The translations under genes and the position numbers were made by a program. This document shows, piece by piece, positions 41,734 through 51,193 of a DNA stretch of 64,000 nt; the first letter of the stretch is position 1, and each line of letters begins with the position of its first letter. The DNA lies in the NCBI RefSeq assembly GCF_900112155.1, contig NZ_FOKQ01000002.1:62001-126000 (forward strand), read 5' to 3'. The notes beneath the pieces are model-generated. The model saw only the letters and a list, made by a program, of their open reading frames with translations, had not been told where the DNA came from and searched no databases. This DNA is from Hominimerdicola alba (GTDB lineage Bacteria; Bacillota; Clostridia; Oscillospirales; Ruminococcaceae).

Positions 41734-43257
41734 ATGCAAAAGGATTCACTGCTTGAAATGCGGGGTATCTACAAGACTTTCCCCGGAGTAAAGGCTCTGC
41801 AGAATGTTGACTTTACTCTTAAAGAGGGCGAGATCCACGCACTTATGGGTGAGAACGGCGCGGGTAAATCCACGCTGATAAAAGTGCTGACAGGCGTACA
41901 CGTAAAAGACGGCGGAGAGATATTCGTCAGGGGACGTGAGAACGCTGTGCATATAAATTCGCCGAAACAGGCTCAGGCGCTGGGTATAAGCACTGTTTAT
42001 CAGGAGATATCCCTTTGTCCTAATCTGTCTGTTGCCGAGAACATCTTCCTTGCAAGAGGCAAGGGCATAGGTGTGAACTGGCGCAATATGAATAAAAAAG
42101 CCGATGAGCTTCTAAAAGAGCTGGGCATAAATGTAAGAGGTTCCCAGCAGCTTGCCAGCTGTTCTATAGCAGTTCAGCAGATGGTGGCTATCGCCAGGGC
42201 GGTGGACATGGAATGTCAGGTGCTGATACTCGATGAGCCTACATCGTCGCTGGACGAATCCGAGGTAGCAAAGCTGTTTGTGCTGATGCGCAAGCTCAAG
42301 GAAAGAGGCGTAGGCATAATCTTTGTTACACACTTCCTGGATCAGGTTTATGAAGTATGTGACAAGATAACCGTACTGCGTGACGGCAAGCTGGTAGGCG
42401 AGTACGAGATCGAAAAACTGCCGAGACTTCAGCTGGTATCAAAGATGCTTGGCAAAGAGCTTGACGATATGGCTGATATCAAAAACGACAGCCCCACATT
42501 CAAGAAGACCGACGACAAGCCCGTATACGAGGGTGAAGGTCTGTGTTCTTCCGAGGGCATAAGCCCCTTCGATTTCAAGATACACAAGGGCGAGATCAAC
42601 GGCTTCACAGGTCTGTTGGGCTCGGGCAGAAGCGAATGTGTACGTACTATATTCGGCGCTGACAAGGTAACAGGCGGTTCGGTAAAGATCGACGGCGAAC
42701 CTGTAAAGATAACCAAGCCGAGACAGGCTATGAAATATGGCATAGCATACCTCCCCGAAGACAGAAAGCGTGACGGCATCGTGGGCGACCTTTCCGTAAA
42801 GGATAATATCATACTCGCCCTGCAGATAAAGACAGGCTTTTTCAGACCGATATCCAAGGCAAAGGCACTGGAGTATGCCAACAAATATATCGACCTGCTG
42901 GATATAAAGACAGCCTCGGTAAATACACCGATAAAGTCCCTGTCAGGCGGTAATCAGCAGAAGGTCATACTTGCCAGATGGCTGCTGACAGAGCCAAAGT
43001 ATCTTATACTCGATGAACCTACAAGAGGTATAGATGTCGGAACAAAAGTAGATATACAGAAGCTGATGCTGAAACTGGCTTCCGAGGGAATGAGCGTAAC
43101 ATTTATATCTTCCGAAACGGACGAGATGCTGCGTACCTGTTCGAGACTGCTGGTAATGAGAGACAGGAAGCTCGTTGGCGAACTTACAGGCGATCAGCTC
43201 AACCAGAATACCATCATGGCGACTATTGCGGGAGGTGATACAAATGGCGAACAATAA
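41734..43257 (+). CDS. Sugar ABC transporter ATPase (two ATP-binding domains, YtfR-like)
   Basis: A 507-residue cytoplasmic ATPase with two nucleotide-binding domains. The first has Walker A GENGAGKST (near residue 43) and Walker B LILDEPTSSLDE, but its signature region is weak (ASCSIAVQQMVAIARAV). The second has a degenerate Walker A GLLGSGRSE and a good signature LSGGNQQKV, with LILDEPTRGIDVG. This split is normal for the Rbs/Ytf carbohydrate class. ATG at 41734 follows GGGAGG; the in-frame ATG at 41662 lies in the upstream hairpin. It overlaps the permease gene by 14 bases. Confidence 0.95.
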   Translation: MQKDSLLEMRGIYKTFPGVKALQNVDFTLKEGEIHALMGENGAGKSTLIKVLTGVHVKDGGEIFVRGRENAVHINSPKQAQALGISTVYQEISLCPNLSVAENIFLARGKGIGVNWRNMNKKADELLKELGINVRGSQQLASCSIAVQQMVAIARAVDMECQVLILDEPTSSLDESEVAKLFVLMRKLKERGVGIIFVTHFLDQVYEVCDKITVLRDGKLVGEYEIEKLPRLQLVSKMLGKELDDMADIKNDSPTFKKTDDKPVYEGEGLCSSEGISPFDFKIHKGEINGFTGLLGSGRSECVRTIFGADKVTGGSVKIDGEPVKITKPRQAMKYGIAYLPEDRKRDGIVGDLSVKDNIILALQIKTGFFRPISKAKALEYANKYIDLLDIKTASVNTPIKSLSGGNQQKVILARWLLTEPKYLILDEPTRGIDVGTKVDIQKLMLKLASEGMSVTFISSETDEMLRTCSRLLVMRDRKLVGELTGDQLNQNTIMATIAGGDTNGEQ

Positions 43258-44338
43258 TGCACAGCCCAAAAAGGCAGGTATTGCAGGTCTATTCAGGCAT
43301 CAGATAATGATACCCATAGCTGCGCTGATGCTGCTGGTGCTGTTTAATCTCATCGCAGATCCGTCATTTTTCAAGATCACACTGGGTAACAACAGCGACG
43401 GCAACCCCGTGCTGAACGGCTACCTTATAACTATAATCGACAGCGGCTCCGAGCTTGCCATACTTGCACTGGGCATGACCCTTGTAACGGCGGCATCGGG
43501 CGGACAGGATATCAGCGTGGGTGCGGGCATCGCCATAGCGGGCTCGGTACTGCTGAGAGTACTCTGCGGAACTGAGACCAGTCCCGAAACTCTCCATGCT
43601 CCCGTTATCGTGGCATTTCTGGTAAGCTGCCTTGTGGCAATGCTATTCGGTGCTTTCAACGGTTCGCTTGTGGCATTTTTCAAGATACAGCCAATGATAG
43701 CGACCCTGATACTGTTTACCGCAGGACGCTCCATTGCGGCATGGATAAACAACAACCAGCTGCCTAACGTGAATGAGCCTTCATTCAGCTACTATGGCAC
43801 ATATATCCCGGGCATACCGATACCCACACCTTTCTTTATAGCACTGGCGTGCTTCCTGGTGACATGGCTGCTGCTGAGATTCACCACACTGGGACTTTAC
43901 GTGCAGTCGGTGGGTATAAACGAGAAAACTTCCAGACTTAACGGTCTTAATCCCGAACTCATAAAGCTGCTGACTTATATCCTGCTGGGACTTTGCGTTG
44001 CTATCGCGGCGCTTATCAAGGTCAGCCGTCTTCAGACGATAAACTACTCGGTAATCGCTAAGGATATCGAAATGGACGCTATACTCGCAGTTGCACTTGG
44101 CGGAAACGCACTGGGCGGCGGTAAGTTCAGCATGAGCAGCTCCATTCTCGGCGCATATGTTATACAGTTTCTTACTACTACTCTTTATAAATTCCAGGTC
44201 AAGGCAGATGCACTTCCTGCATACAAGGCTGTAGTAGTTATAATCCTTGTAGTGATGAGCGCTCCCGCTGTACGTGAGAAGCTCTCGATGCTTATAAAAA
44301 AGCTGCGCTCTGAAAAGCCCGCGGCTCAGAATTCCTGA
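43244..44338 (+). CDS. Sugar ABC transporter permease (YtfT-like)
   Basis: A 364-residue integral membrane permease of the RbsC/YtfT class with about nine helices. SELAILALGMTLVTAASGGQDISVGAGIAIAGSVLLR and AVALGGNALGGGKFSMSSSILGAYVIQFLTTTLYKF are family-typical. The start is ATG at 43244 after GGGAGGTG, overlapping the ATPase end; a frame opening at 43175 is inside the ATPase gene. It forms the channel with the next gene. Confidence 0.94.
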   Translation: MANNNAQPKKAGIAGLFRHQIMIPIAALMLLVLFNLIADPSFFKITLGNNSDGNPVLNGYLITIIDSGSELAILALGMTLVTAASGGQDISVGAGIAIAGSVLLRVLCGTETSPETLHAPVIVAFLVSCLVAMLFGAFNGSLVAFFKIQPMIATLILFTAGRSIAAWINNNQLPNVNEPSFSYYGTYIPGIPIPTPFFIALACFLVTWLLLRFTTLGLYVQSVGINEKTSRLNGLNPELIKLLTYILLGLCVAIAALIKVSRLQTINYSVIAKDIEMDAILAVALGGNALGGGKFSMSSSILGAYVIQFLTTTLYKFQVKADALPAYKAVVVIILVVMSAPAVREKLSMLIKKLRSEKPAAQNS

Positions 44339-44358
44339 CGGACAGGAGGTAGAGTTTT

Positions 44359-45420
44359 ATGTCAATAGTAAAAAGACGGAGCGGCGAACTCAAAGCTCCC
44401 ACAAAAATGACAGATACTAACCTGCTGACCATGATAACCATATGCGTATTTGTGGCGATGTACATATTTGCGGTGCTCTTCCTGAAAAAGGGATTTCTGA
44501 AACCGCAGACATTCTTTAATATACTCAACGCTAACGCGGCACTGATAATACTCGCCTGCGGAATGAGCCTTGTTATGATAACGGGCGGTATAGATATCTC
44601 TGTGGGCGGCGTGACGGCTCTGGTATCCATGAGCTGTGCAGTCTATCTGGACCATAAGGGCGGAAGCCTGCCGATGGCTATACTGATGGCTGTGGGCATA
44701 GGTCTGGCATTCGGTATAGTGCAGGGCTACCTTGTGGCATATCTGGAGATACAGCCGTTTATAGTCACGCTGGCGGGAATGTTCTTCGCGCGAGGTGCGA
44801 CGACCATCGTTTACAATAAGCCTTTCAATGTGGCTAATGAAGATTTTGTAAAGCTCAAAGCCACAAGAATACTTATACCATATATGGGCACATACAACAA
44901 AAGGGGCAAGTATATCCCCGCTTACATCGAGATAGGTGTTATAGTGGCGATAGCTCTGGCGATACTGCTGTTTGTACTGCTGAAATGGGCAAAACCCGGA
45001 AGAAACTTTTACGCCGTTGGCGGCAACAGGCAGAGCGCGCTGATGCTGGGCGTAAACGTAAAAAGGACAATATTCTTCTCTCATTTAATTTGCGGACTGA
45101 TGGCGGGCATAGGCGGCTTCGTGTATTTTATGCACGTTGGTTCCGGCTCGCCGCAGCACGCAAGCGGTGCCGAGATGAATGCCATAGCATCATCCATAAT
45201 AGGCGGCACCATGCTGACGGGAGGCGTCGGCAATATCATCGGTACAGTGTTCGGCGTGCTTTCACTGGCACTTATACAGAACATAGTATCATCTGCAGGA
45301 CTTGATGACGCATGGTGGACAGGCATAACCGTAGCAGGTATGCTCTGCATCTTCCTTGTGGTACAGAGTATCATAATTGCACGTCGCAAGAAAGCTAACG
45401 CGGCAGCGGCTAAACAATAA
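44359..45420 (+). CDS. Sugar ABC transporter permease (YjfF-like)
   Basis: A 353-residue permease paralogous to the preceding one, again with about nine helices: NANAALIILACGMSLVMITGGIDISVGGVTALVSMSCAVYL, FIVTLAGMFFARGATTIVYNKPF and EMNAIASSIIGGTMLTGGVGNIIGTVFGVL. Paired YtfT and YjfF permeases mark the galactofuranose-type transporter, unlike RbsC alone. It is last in the transporter operon, 21 bp after YtfT, with GGAGG before the ATG. Confidence 0.94.
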   Translation: MSIVKRRSGELKAPTKMTDTNLLTMITICVFVAMYIFAVLFLKKGFLKPQTFFNILNANAALIILACGMSLVMITGGIDISVGGVTALVSMSCAVYLDHKGGSLPMAILMAVGIGLAFGIVQGYLVAYLEIQPFIVTLAGMFFARGATTIVYNKPFNVANEDFVKLKATRILIPYMGTYNKRGKYIPAYIEIGVIVAIALAILLFVLLKWAKPGRNFYAVGGNRQSALMLGVNVKRTIFFSHLICGLMAGIGGFVYFMHVGSGSPQHASGAEMNAIASSIIGGTMLTGGVGNIIGTVFGVLSLALIQNIVSSAGLDDAWWTGITVAGMLCIFLVVQSIIIARRKKANAAAAKQ

Positions 45421-45437
45421 TACATATCCTTTCTTTT

Positions 45438-45484
45438 AACAACAGGCGTGTCCTTAAAACCGGAGACACACCTGTTGTTTTTGT
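45438..45484 (+). terminator. Terminator of the sugar transporter operon
   Basis: AACAACAGG and GTGTC pair with GACAC and CCTGTTGTT, ending in TTTTTG. Confidence 0.85.
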
Positions 45485-45507
45485 TTGTAAACAATGATCT
45501 ATCGCAC

Positions 45508-45560
45508 GGACTGCGGGTTTTATTGAGGAGTCCTTTCATCCTCAATAAAACCCGCAGTCC
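45508..45560. repeat. 22-bp perfect inverted repeat between convergent operons
   Basis: Left arm 45508-45529 (starts GGACTGCGGG) and right arm 45539-45560 (ends CCCGCAGTCC) are exact complements around a 9-nt spacer. It is separate from the terminators on either side and lacks a T-run, so it is not simply a terminator. Confidence 0.8.
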
Positions 45561-45590
45561 CTAAGCTACCCCATAACACAGAGCAAAAAA

Positions 45591-45616
45591 CAGCCCGCAG
45601 AAATTTCTGCGGGCTG
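45591..45616 (-). terminator. hydABC terminator
   Basis: A perfect 26-bp palindrome (CAGCCCGCAGAAA and its complement) just after the hydA stop; on the minus strand it ends in TTTTTTG. Confidence 0.9.
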
Positions 45617-45630
45617 CACGTATTAGCATA

Positions 45631-47373
45631 TTAGTCCTGATACTTGCCTCTCTTAACGTAGGTAGTATGCAGATACTTGTGAGCGTTGTGAGCGCCGGGA
45701 GCTTCGAAGAAGTCCTTGTACAGCATATCGCAAACAGGGCTCTCATGAGACATTCTGAGATTCATGCTGCTGTCTGCATCGTACAGAGCCTTAGCTCTGA
45801 TAGCCTTGAGGTCAACGAAGTTTCTGACAGCGTCGCTCTGAACAGGCTGACCGCCGCCGTTGATACAGCCGCCGGGACAAGCCATGATCTCAACGAACTG
45901 ATAATCTCTCTCGCCGGAGAGTATGCCGTCGATGATCTCTCTTGCGTTAGCAAGACCGGAAGCAACTGCAACCTTAACGGTAACGCCGCCAACAGTGTAG
46001 GTAGCTTCCTTCAGACCCTTAGTACCTCTTACATCGTGGAACTCCAGAGGCTCGCACTTGCCGTCCAGCTTAACAGCTGCGGTTCTGAGAGCAGCCTCCA
46101 TAACGCCGCCTGTTGCGCCGAAGATAGCGCCTGCACCGGAAGCGATCTCGAAAGGATCGTCGAACTTCTCGTCAGGCAGAGCATTGAAGTCGATACCTGC
46201 TTCTCTGATCATTCTGCCCAGCTCACGAGTTGTGAGTGCAACATCAACGTCATCATAATCGCCGTTTCTCTGCTCTTCTCTTGTTACCTCGAACTTCTTA
46301 GCAGTACAAGGGATAACGCTGACTACGAACAGGTTCTTGGGATCGATGCCGTTCTTCTGGCAGTAGTAGCTCTTGAGCAGTGCGCCGAACATCTGCTGAG
46401 GAGACTTGCAGCTCGACAGATGAGGCAGGAAATCAGGATAGTAGTGCTCACAGAACTTTACCCAGCCGGGGCAGCAGGAAGTGAACATAGGCAGAGTGCC
46501 CTTGTTCTGTATTCTCTCGATGAGCTCGTTAGCTTCTTCGATGATTGTAAGGTCAGCAGTAACGTCCATGTTGAAGATGTTAACGTCGCCCAGTCTTCTG
46601 ATAGCAGCGACCATCTTGCCCTCAACGTTAGTACCAACAGGGTTGCCGAACTCTTCGCCCAGAGTAGCTCTGATAGAAGGAGCGGTGAAGAATACGACCT
46701 TCTTCTCGGGATCAGCGATAGCGTCCCAAACCTTCTTCTCGCTGCTCTTCTCAGTAAGAGCGCCAACAGGGCAGGATACGATACACTGACCGCAGCCTAC
46801 GCAAGCTGTAGAAGCAAGAGGCATATCGAATGCGGAACCAACGTGAACGTTGAAACCTCTTCTGATGTTGCCGATAACGGAAACGCTCTGTACATTCTTA
46901 CAAGCAGCAACGCATCTCATACACTGGATGCACTTGTTGTTATCTCTTACCAGGAAAGGAGTGGAGTCGTCGATAGGCTTATCCATTACCTCAGGCATGA
47001 ATCTGTCTTCATCTGCGCCGTAAGCAACGCTGAGCTTCTGCAGCTCGCAGTTGTTAGCTCTTACGCAGGACAGACACTTCTTCTTGTGATTGGAAAGCAG
47101 CAGTTCCAGAGTAGTCTTTCTGGACTTTCTTACCTTGGGAGTATTGGTGAATACTTCCATACCCTCTGCTGCGGGGTGAGTACAAGCAGCAACAAGACCT
47201 CTTGCACCTGTGATCTCAACTACACAGATACGGCAAGCACCGATGCAGTTAACGTCTTTCAGGTAGCAGAGCGTGGGTATATCCACATTGGCAGCCTTGG
47301 CAGCTTCGAGAACGGTGGAGCCTGCAGGAACTTCCACAGGGATGCCGTTAATTTTCAGATGAATCATTTCCAT
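45631..47373 (-). CDS. hydA: [FeFe]-hydrogenase catalytic subunit HydA of the bifurcating complex
   Basis: A 580-residue cytoplasmic subunit that reduces protons to H2 (or the reverse), using electrons from NADH and reduced ferredoxin together (HydABC). From N to C: [2Fe-2S] domain with CYLKDVNCIGACRIC, a His-Cys [4Fe-4S] motif (HKKKCLSCVRANNC), two bacterial ferredoxin clusters (CIQCMRCVAACK, CVGCGQCIVSCP), then the H-cluster motifs TSCCPGW, PCTAKKFE (preceded by Ile where Met is usual) and MACPGGCINGGGQP. An iron hydrogenase small-subunit-like end follows. The gene order hydC-hydB-hydA matches the R. albus complex. Confidence 0.97.
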   Translation of the reverse strand: MEMIHLKINGIPVEVPAGSTVLEAAKAANVDIPTLCYLKDVNCIGACRICVVEITGARGLVAACTHPAAEGMEVFTNTPKVRKSRKTTLELLLSNHKKKCLSCVRANNCELQKLSVAYGADEDRFMPEVMDKPIDDSTPFLVRDNNKCIQCMRCVAACKNVQSVSVIGNIRRGFNVHVGSAFDMPLASTACVGCGQCIVSCPVGALTEKSSEKKVWDAIADPEKKVVFFTAPSIRATLGEEFGNPVGTNVEGKMVAAIRRLGDVNIFNMDVTADLTIIEEANELIERIQNKGTLPMFTSCCPGWVKFCEHYYPDFLPHLSSCKSPQQMFGALLKSYYCQKNGIDPKNLFVVSVIPCTAKKFEVTREEQRNGDYDDVDVALTTRELGRMIREAGIDFNALPDEKFDDPFEIASGAGAIFGATGGVMEAALRTAAVKLDGKCEPLEFHDVRGTKGLKEATYTVGGVTVKVAVASGLANAREIIDGILSGERDYQFVEIMACPGGCINGGGQPVQSDAVRNFVDLKAIRAKALYDADSSMNLRMSHESPVCDMLYKDFFEAPGAHNAHKYLHTTYVKRGKYQD

Positions 47374-47392
47374 AGTTTATACCCTCCTCTGC

Positions 47393-49285
47393 TTACTTCT
47401 TGATGATAGCGCCGAACTTACAGTTGTTCATGCAGACACCGCACTTGATACACTTAGTGGTATCGATAACGTGAGGATTCTTAACAGTACCTGTAATAGC
47501 GTTTGCGGGACAATTTCTAGCGCAGAGCGTACAGCCCTTGCACTTGTCGGCGATGATCTCATACTGGAGCAGGTTCTTGCAGACGCCTGCAGGACATTTC
47601 TTGTCCTTGATGTGAGCAAGATACTCGTCGCCGAAATACTGAAGTGTAGACAGAACAGGGTTAGGAGCAGACTGACCCAGTGCACACAGAGAAGAAGACT
47701 TCATGTGTGTAGCCAGATCCTGGATCTTCTCCAGATCTTCCATCTCGCCCTTGCCGTCAGTGATCTTCTCCAGCAGCTGGAGGAGCTTTCTTGTACCAAC
47801 ACGGCAGGGAGTACACTTACCGCAGCTCTCATCAACAGTGAAGTTGAGGTAGAACTTGGATACATCGACCATACAGTTGTCCTCGTCCATAACGATAAGT
47901 CCGCCTGAACCCATCATGGAGCCCAGAGCAGAGAGGCTCTCGTAGTCGATAGGAGTATCTATGTGCTGTGCAGGGATACAGCCGCCCGAAGGACCACCTG
48001 TCTGCGCAGCCTTGAATGCCTTACCATCGGGGATACCGCCGCCGATCTCTTCGATGATTTCACGGAGAGTAGTACCCATAGGTATCTCAACCAGACCAAC
48101 ATTGGTGATCTTGCCGCCCAGAGCGAATACCTTAGTACCCTTGGACTTCTCAGTACCCATAGCAGCGTACCAAGCAGCACCGTTTCTGATGATCTGTGCG
48201 ATATTAGCGTATGTCTCAACGTTGTTCAGCAGAGTAGGCTTGCCGAACAGACCCTTAACAGCAGGGAAAGGAGGTCTTGGACGAGGCTCACCTCTGTTAC
48301 CCTCGATAGAGGTCAGCAGAGCGGTCTCTTCGCCGCATACGAATGCACCAGCACCGAGTCTGATCTCGATGTCGAAGCTGTGACCTGTGCCGAGAATGTT
48401 CTCGCCCAGCAGACCGTACTCTCTTGCCTGATCCAGAGCGATCTGGAGTCTGTTAACAGCAACAGGGTACTCAGCTCTTACGTATACATAACCCTGGTGA
48501 GCGCCAACAGCGTAGGAAGCTATTGTCATAGCCTCGATAACAGCGTGGGGGTCACCCTCGAGGATAGATCTGTCCATGAATGCGCCGGGGTCGCCCTCGT
48601 CTGCGTTACAAGCAACGTACTTGATATCGCCGGGAGCGTCCTTTGTGAACATCCACTTTCTGCCGGTGGGGAAGCCTGCACCGCCGCGTCCTCTGATACC
48701 GGAATCGAGAACTTCCTTAACTACCTCATCGGGAGTCATGGAGGTCAGTGCCTTGTAGAGTGCCTGATAACCGTCAGTAGCGATATACTCCTCGATATCC
48801 TCGGGGTCGATAACGCCGCAGTTTCTCAGAGCGATTCTCTTCTGCTTTCTGTAGAAGTTAGTCTCATACAGAGATATGATAGAGCCGTCCTCGTGAACAG
48901 TCTCCTGATACAGCAGATCCTTGCAGATCTCGCCGTTTACGAGGTGCTCGTCAACGATTCTCTTGATGCCCTCGGGAGTAGCCTGTGCATAGAAAGCACC
49001 CTCGGGGTATACAATAACGATAGGACCGAGAGAGCAAAGACCGAAGCAGCCTGTTCTTACAACGAGTACTTCGTCAGCGATGCCCTTTGCAGCCAGCTCA
49101 TCTTTCAGAGCCTTCAGAACGTCCATAGAATGTGAGGACTGGCAGCCGGTACCGCCGCATACGAGTACCTGCTTGCGGTAGCCTGTTTCCTTGGCGAGCT
49201 TTTCGCCCTCCTCAGCGATTATTGTCCTGACTTTAACGATATCCGCCTTAGCGGCTTTGATCTTATTCAGTTCTTCGATGGTCAT
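47393..49285 (-). CDS. hydB: Hydrogenase NADH-binding flavoprotein subunit HydB (NuoF-like)
   Basis: A 630-residue subunit that is the NADH site and the bifurcating flavin. It has an N-terminal thioredoxin-like [2Fe-2S] domain (CGGTGCQSS..CFGLCSLGP), a NuoF core with NADH/FMN loop GRGGAGFPTGRKW, DEGDPGAFMDR and GAGAYVCGEETAL-like GAGAFVCGEETALLTS, the NuoF cluster ESCGKCTPCRVGT, and a C-terminal pair of ferredoxin clusters (CKGCTLCARNCP, CIKCGVCMNNC). GGAGGT precedes the ATG. It sits between hydC (14 bp upstream) and hydA (19 bp downstream). Confidence 0.97.
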   Translation of the reverse strand: MTIEELNKIKAAKADIVKVRTIIAEEGEKLAKETGYRKQVLVCGGTGCQSSHSMDVLKALKDELAAKGIADEVLVVRTGCFGLCSLGPIVIVYPEGAFYAQATPEGIKRIVDEHLVNGEICKDLLYQETVHEDGSIISLYETNFYRKQKRIALRNCGVIDPEDIEEYIATDGYQALYKALTSMTPDEVVKEVLDSGIRGRGGAGFPTGRKWMFTKDAPGDIKYVACNADEGDPGAFMDRSILEGDPHAVIEAMTIASYAVGAHQGYVYVRAEYPVAVNRLQIALDQAREYGLLGENILGTGHSFDIEIRLGAGAFVCGEETALLTSIEGNRGEPRPRPPFPAVKGLFGKPTLLNNVETYANIAQIIRNGAAWYAAMGTEKSKGTKVFALGGKITNVGLVEIPMGTTLREIIEEIGGGIPDGKAFKAAQTGGPSGGCIPAQHIDTPIDYESLSALGSMMGSGGLIVMDEDNCMVDVSKFYLNFTVDESCGKCTPCRVGTRKLLQLLEKITDGKGEMEDLEKIQDLATHMKSSSLCALGQSAPNPVLSTLQYFGDEYLAHIKDKKCPAGVCKNLLQYEIIADKCKGCTLCARNCPANAITGTVKNPHVIDTTKCIKCGVCMNNCKFGAIIKK

Positions 49286-49299
49286 ACTGCCTTACCTCC

Positions 49300-49791
49300 T
49301 TACTTGTAGCTATCCAGGATCTTTGCGACCTGTTCGGGTTTCAGCTTGCCGTAAACGTCCTCGTCTACCAGCATAACGGGAGCCAGACCGCACGCGCCAA
49401 CGCAGCGGCAGGAATCGATGGAGAACATACCATCAGCAGTACACTCACCGCTCTTGATGCCCAGCTTTGCTTCAACAGCCTCCAGTATCTTATCGGAGCC
49501 CTTAACATAGCAGGCAGTACCGAGACAGACGCTGATCCTGTGCTTGCCCTTGGGGGTAAGAGAGAACTGGCTGTAGAATGTTGCAACGCCGAATACCTCC
49601 GACAGTGAAACGCCCAGTCCGTCAGCGATCATCTTCTGGACCTCGATAGGAAGATAGCCGTAGATCCCCTGAGCCTCCTGCAATGTAGGCATCAGTCCAC
49701 CGGGCTGGTCATGGTGCTTAGCAATGACTTCCTTAAGCTGTGCCTCCTGCTCAGGAGTACCCTGAAAAGGAATAACGGTTTTCTCAGTCAT
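49300..49791 (-). CDS. hydC: Hydrogenase subunit HydC (NuoE-like, [2Fe-2S])
   Basis: A 163-residue thioredoxin-like subunit carrying one [2Fe-2S] cluster with ligands in SVCLGTACYVKG and DSCRCVGACGLAPVM. It is the electron relay of the trimer. VFGVATFYSQFSLTPKGKH is typical of NuoE. It is the first gene of the operon, with GGAGG before ATG at 49791 and a leader of about 200 nt from the promoter. Confidence 0.96.
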   Translation of the reverse strand: MTEKTVIPFQGTPEQEAQLKEVIAKHHDQPGGLMPTLQEAQGIYGYLPIEVQKMIADGLGVSLSEVFGVATFYSQFSLTPKGKHRISVCLGTACYVKGSDKILEAVEAKLGIKSGECTADGMFSIDSCRCVGACGLAPVMLVDEDVYGKLKPEQVAKILDSYK

Positions 49792-50371
49792 AAAATAACC
49801 TCCTTAATTGATTTTGCATAACAAAATATACTGATCATGCGCTGCGCGTAAAAAGCACGGCAAGCCCTCAGGGAAATGTGCAAAATGCAGAAATTTCTCC
49901 GGACATAAAAACAAAGCCGTCTATTATCCTTTTTACATAGGGGATATAAGTGCGTATATGCCCTATAAATCAAGGCGCAGCCAACATTATTATTATACAT
50001 TATTTCGACTTTCTTTTCAAGCGTTTTAGAAAAATTAATACACAAACTTAATTGCATTTTTTTATGCATTTTTACGCAAAATGATTGGTTAGACGCATAT
50101 AATTCGGTTAGGTTAGACTAATTTTACGCCAATCCCCGACATTTCCGACCTTAAAATCAATTCCCATAGGCTATGAGGTATATATGATTTTATATGTCTG
50201 CAGGATTTCTTTCATTTTCATACTGTTAAATTAGTTTATAAAGAATCGTCAATTGATAAAATGCACAAAATATTTTCGCTAAATTTGTGAATGATTTTTT
50301 GCAATTTTTGTATACAAAACACAAAAAGTATGCTATAATAAATTCAGCCCAAAGGAAAGGAGCGATGTTCC
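49792..50371. other. Intergenic region between divergent hydC and the kinase-like gene
   Basis: The first 200 bp form the hydC leader, with a possible dyad TAGGGcATAT/ATATcCCCTA near 49939-49966. The hyd promoter follows. The rest (about 50020-50330) is AT-rich with A- and T-runs and no gene. No Rex-type TTGTTAA-N4-TTAACAA site was seen. A TATAAT lies at 50334-50339, before the plus-strand gene. Confidence 0.6.
49992..50020 (-). promoter_or_regulatory. hydABC promoter
   Basis: On the minus strand TTGAAA (50015-50020) and TATAAT (49992-49997), 17-bp spacer. Confidence 0.8.
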
Positions 50372-51001
50372 ATGAGGTCTATCATAACTATCAGCCGTGA
50401 ATTTGGCAGCGGCGGCAGAGAGATCGGCAAACTGCTTGCCAAAGATCTTGATATCCCGTTCTATGATAAAGAGCTCCTGGAAATGGCTTCCAAGGACAGC
50501 GGGATATGCGAGGAGCTCTTCGTAAAGAATGATGAGAGCTATACCAACAGTTTCCTGTTTTCACTTGTTATGGGCAGCTACCCTGTATCCGCAGACGGCA
50601 GGATAAATCCCGATCTTCCTTTGAACCACAAGATATTTCTTGCGCAGTTCGATACTATAAGGAAGCTGGGAGATAAAGGTCCGTGTGTGATAGTCGGCAG
50701 ATGTGCGGACTATGTACTGAGGGATAACCCCAATGTGATCAACTTCTTCCTGACGGGAGATATGTCAGATAAAAAAGCGCGTATCCTCGGAAGATACGAT
50801 ATCGAAAAGGACAAGGTGGAGGACTTCATCAAGAAGACCGATAAACGCCGTGCATCCTACTACAACTATTATACCGACCAGAAATGGGGCGCAGCTCCCA
50901 ATTTCGACCTGTGCATAAATACCTCAAAAACAGGTATACAGGGTGCGGTAAAGCTCATGAAGGAGTATATAACCATCAAAGAGAACTATAGACCCAAGTG
51001 A
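50372..51001 (+). CDS. Cytidylate kinase-like family protein
   Basis: A 209-residue P-loop-fold protein of the Cytidylate_kin2 family. MRSIITISREFGSGGREIGKLLAKDLDIPFYDKELLEMA has the family start; GSGGREI replaces a classic P-loop GxxGxGK(S/T), typical of this group. GPCVIVGRCADYVL, FLTGDMSDKKARILGRY and KRRASYYNYYTDQKWG follow. Members are widespread in gut Clostridia and their true substrate is unknown, so it should not be called Cmk. Its own terminator follows at 51058. Confidence 0.88.
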   Translation: MRSIITISREFGSGGREIGKLLAKDLDIPFYDKELLEMASKDSGICEELFVKNDESYTNSFLFSLVMGSYPVSADGRINPDLPLNHKIFLAQFDTIRKLGDKGPCVIVGRCADYVLRDNPNVINFFLTGDMSDKKARILGRYDIEKDKVEDFIKKTDKRRASYYNYYTDQKWGAAPNFDLCINTSKTGIQGAVKLMKEYITIKENYRPK

Positions 51002-51057
51002 GCCGCCATTAAATAACGACATTCATGTTTTTAATTCATTTTACTTTCCTTACTACG

Positions 51058-51090
51058 AAAAGACACCGAGCCGGGAGGTCGGTGTCTTTT
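51058..51090 (+). terminator. Terminator after the kinase-like gene
   Basis: AAAAGACACCGA (51058-51069) pairs perfectly with TCGGTGTCTTTT (51079-51090), followed by TTTG. Confidence 0.9.
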
Positions 51091-51193
51091 TGTGTGTAAA
51101 AAGGCGGTTGACCGGTGTGACGAGGGGCGAAAAATCGCATACTCCCACCCACAACAAACTCCAATTTAAGACAAGTCCAAACATCAACCAAAA

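Noticed and set aside
45667-47403. 578-codon plus frame opposite hydA
   Set aside because: Antisense shadow; the minus strand shows complete hydrogenase motifs.
47963-49135. 390-codon plus frame opposite hydB
   Set aside because: Antisense shadow of the NuoF-like subunit.
49792-50020. Rex operator before hydABC
   Set aside because: No TTGTTAA-N4-TTAACAA-like sequence was found near the promoter.
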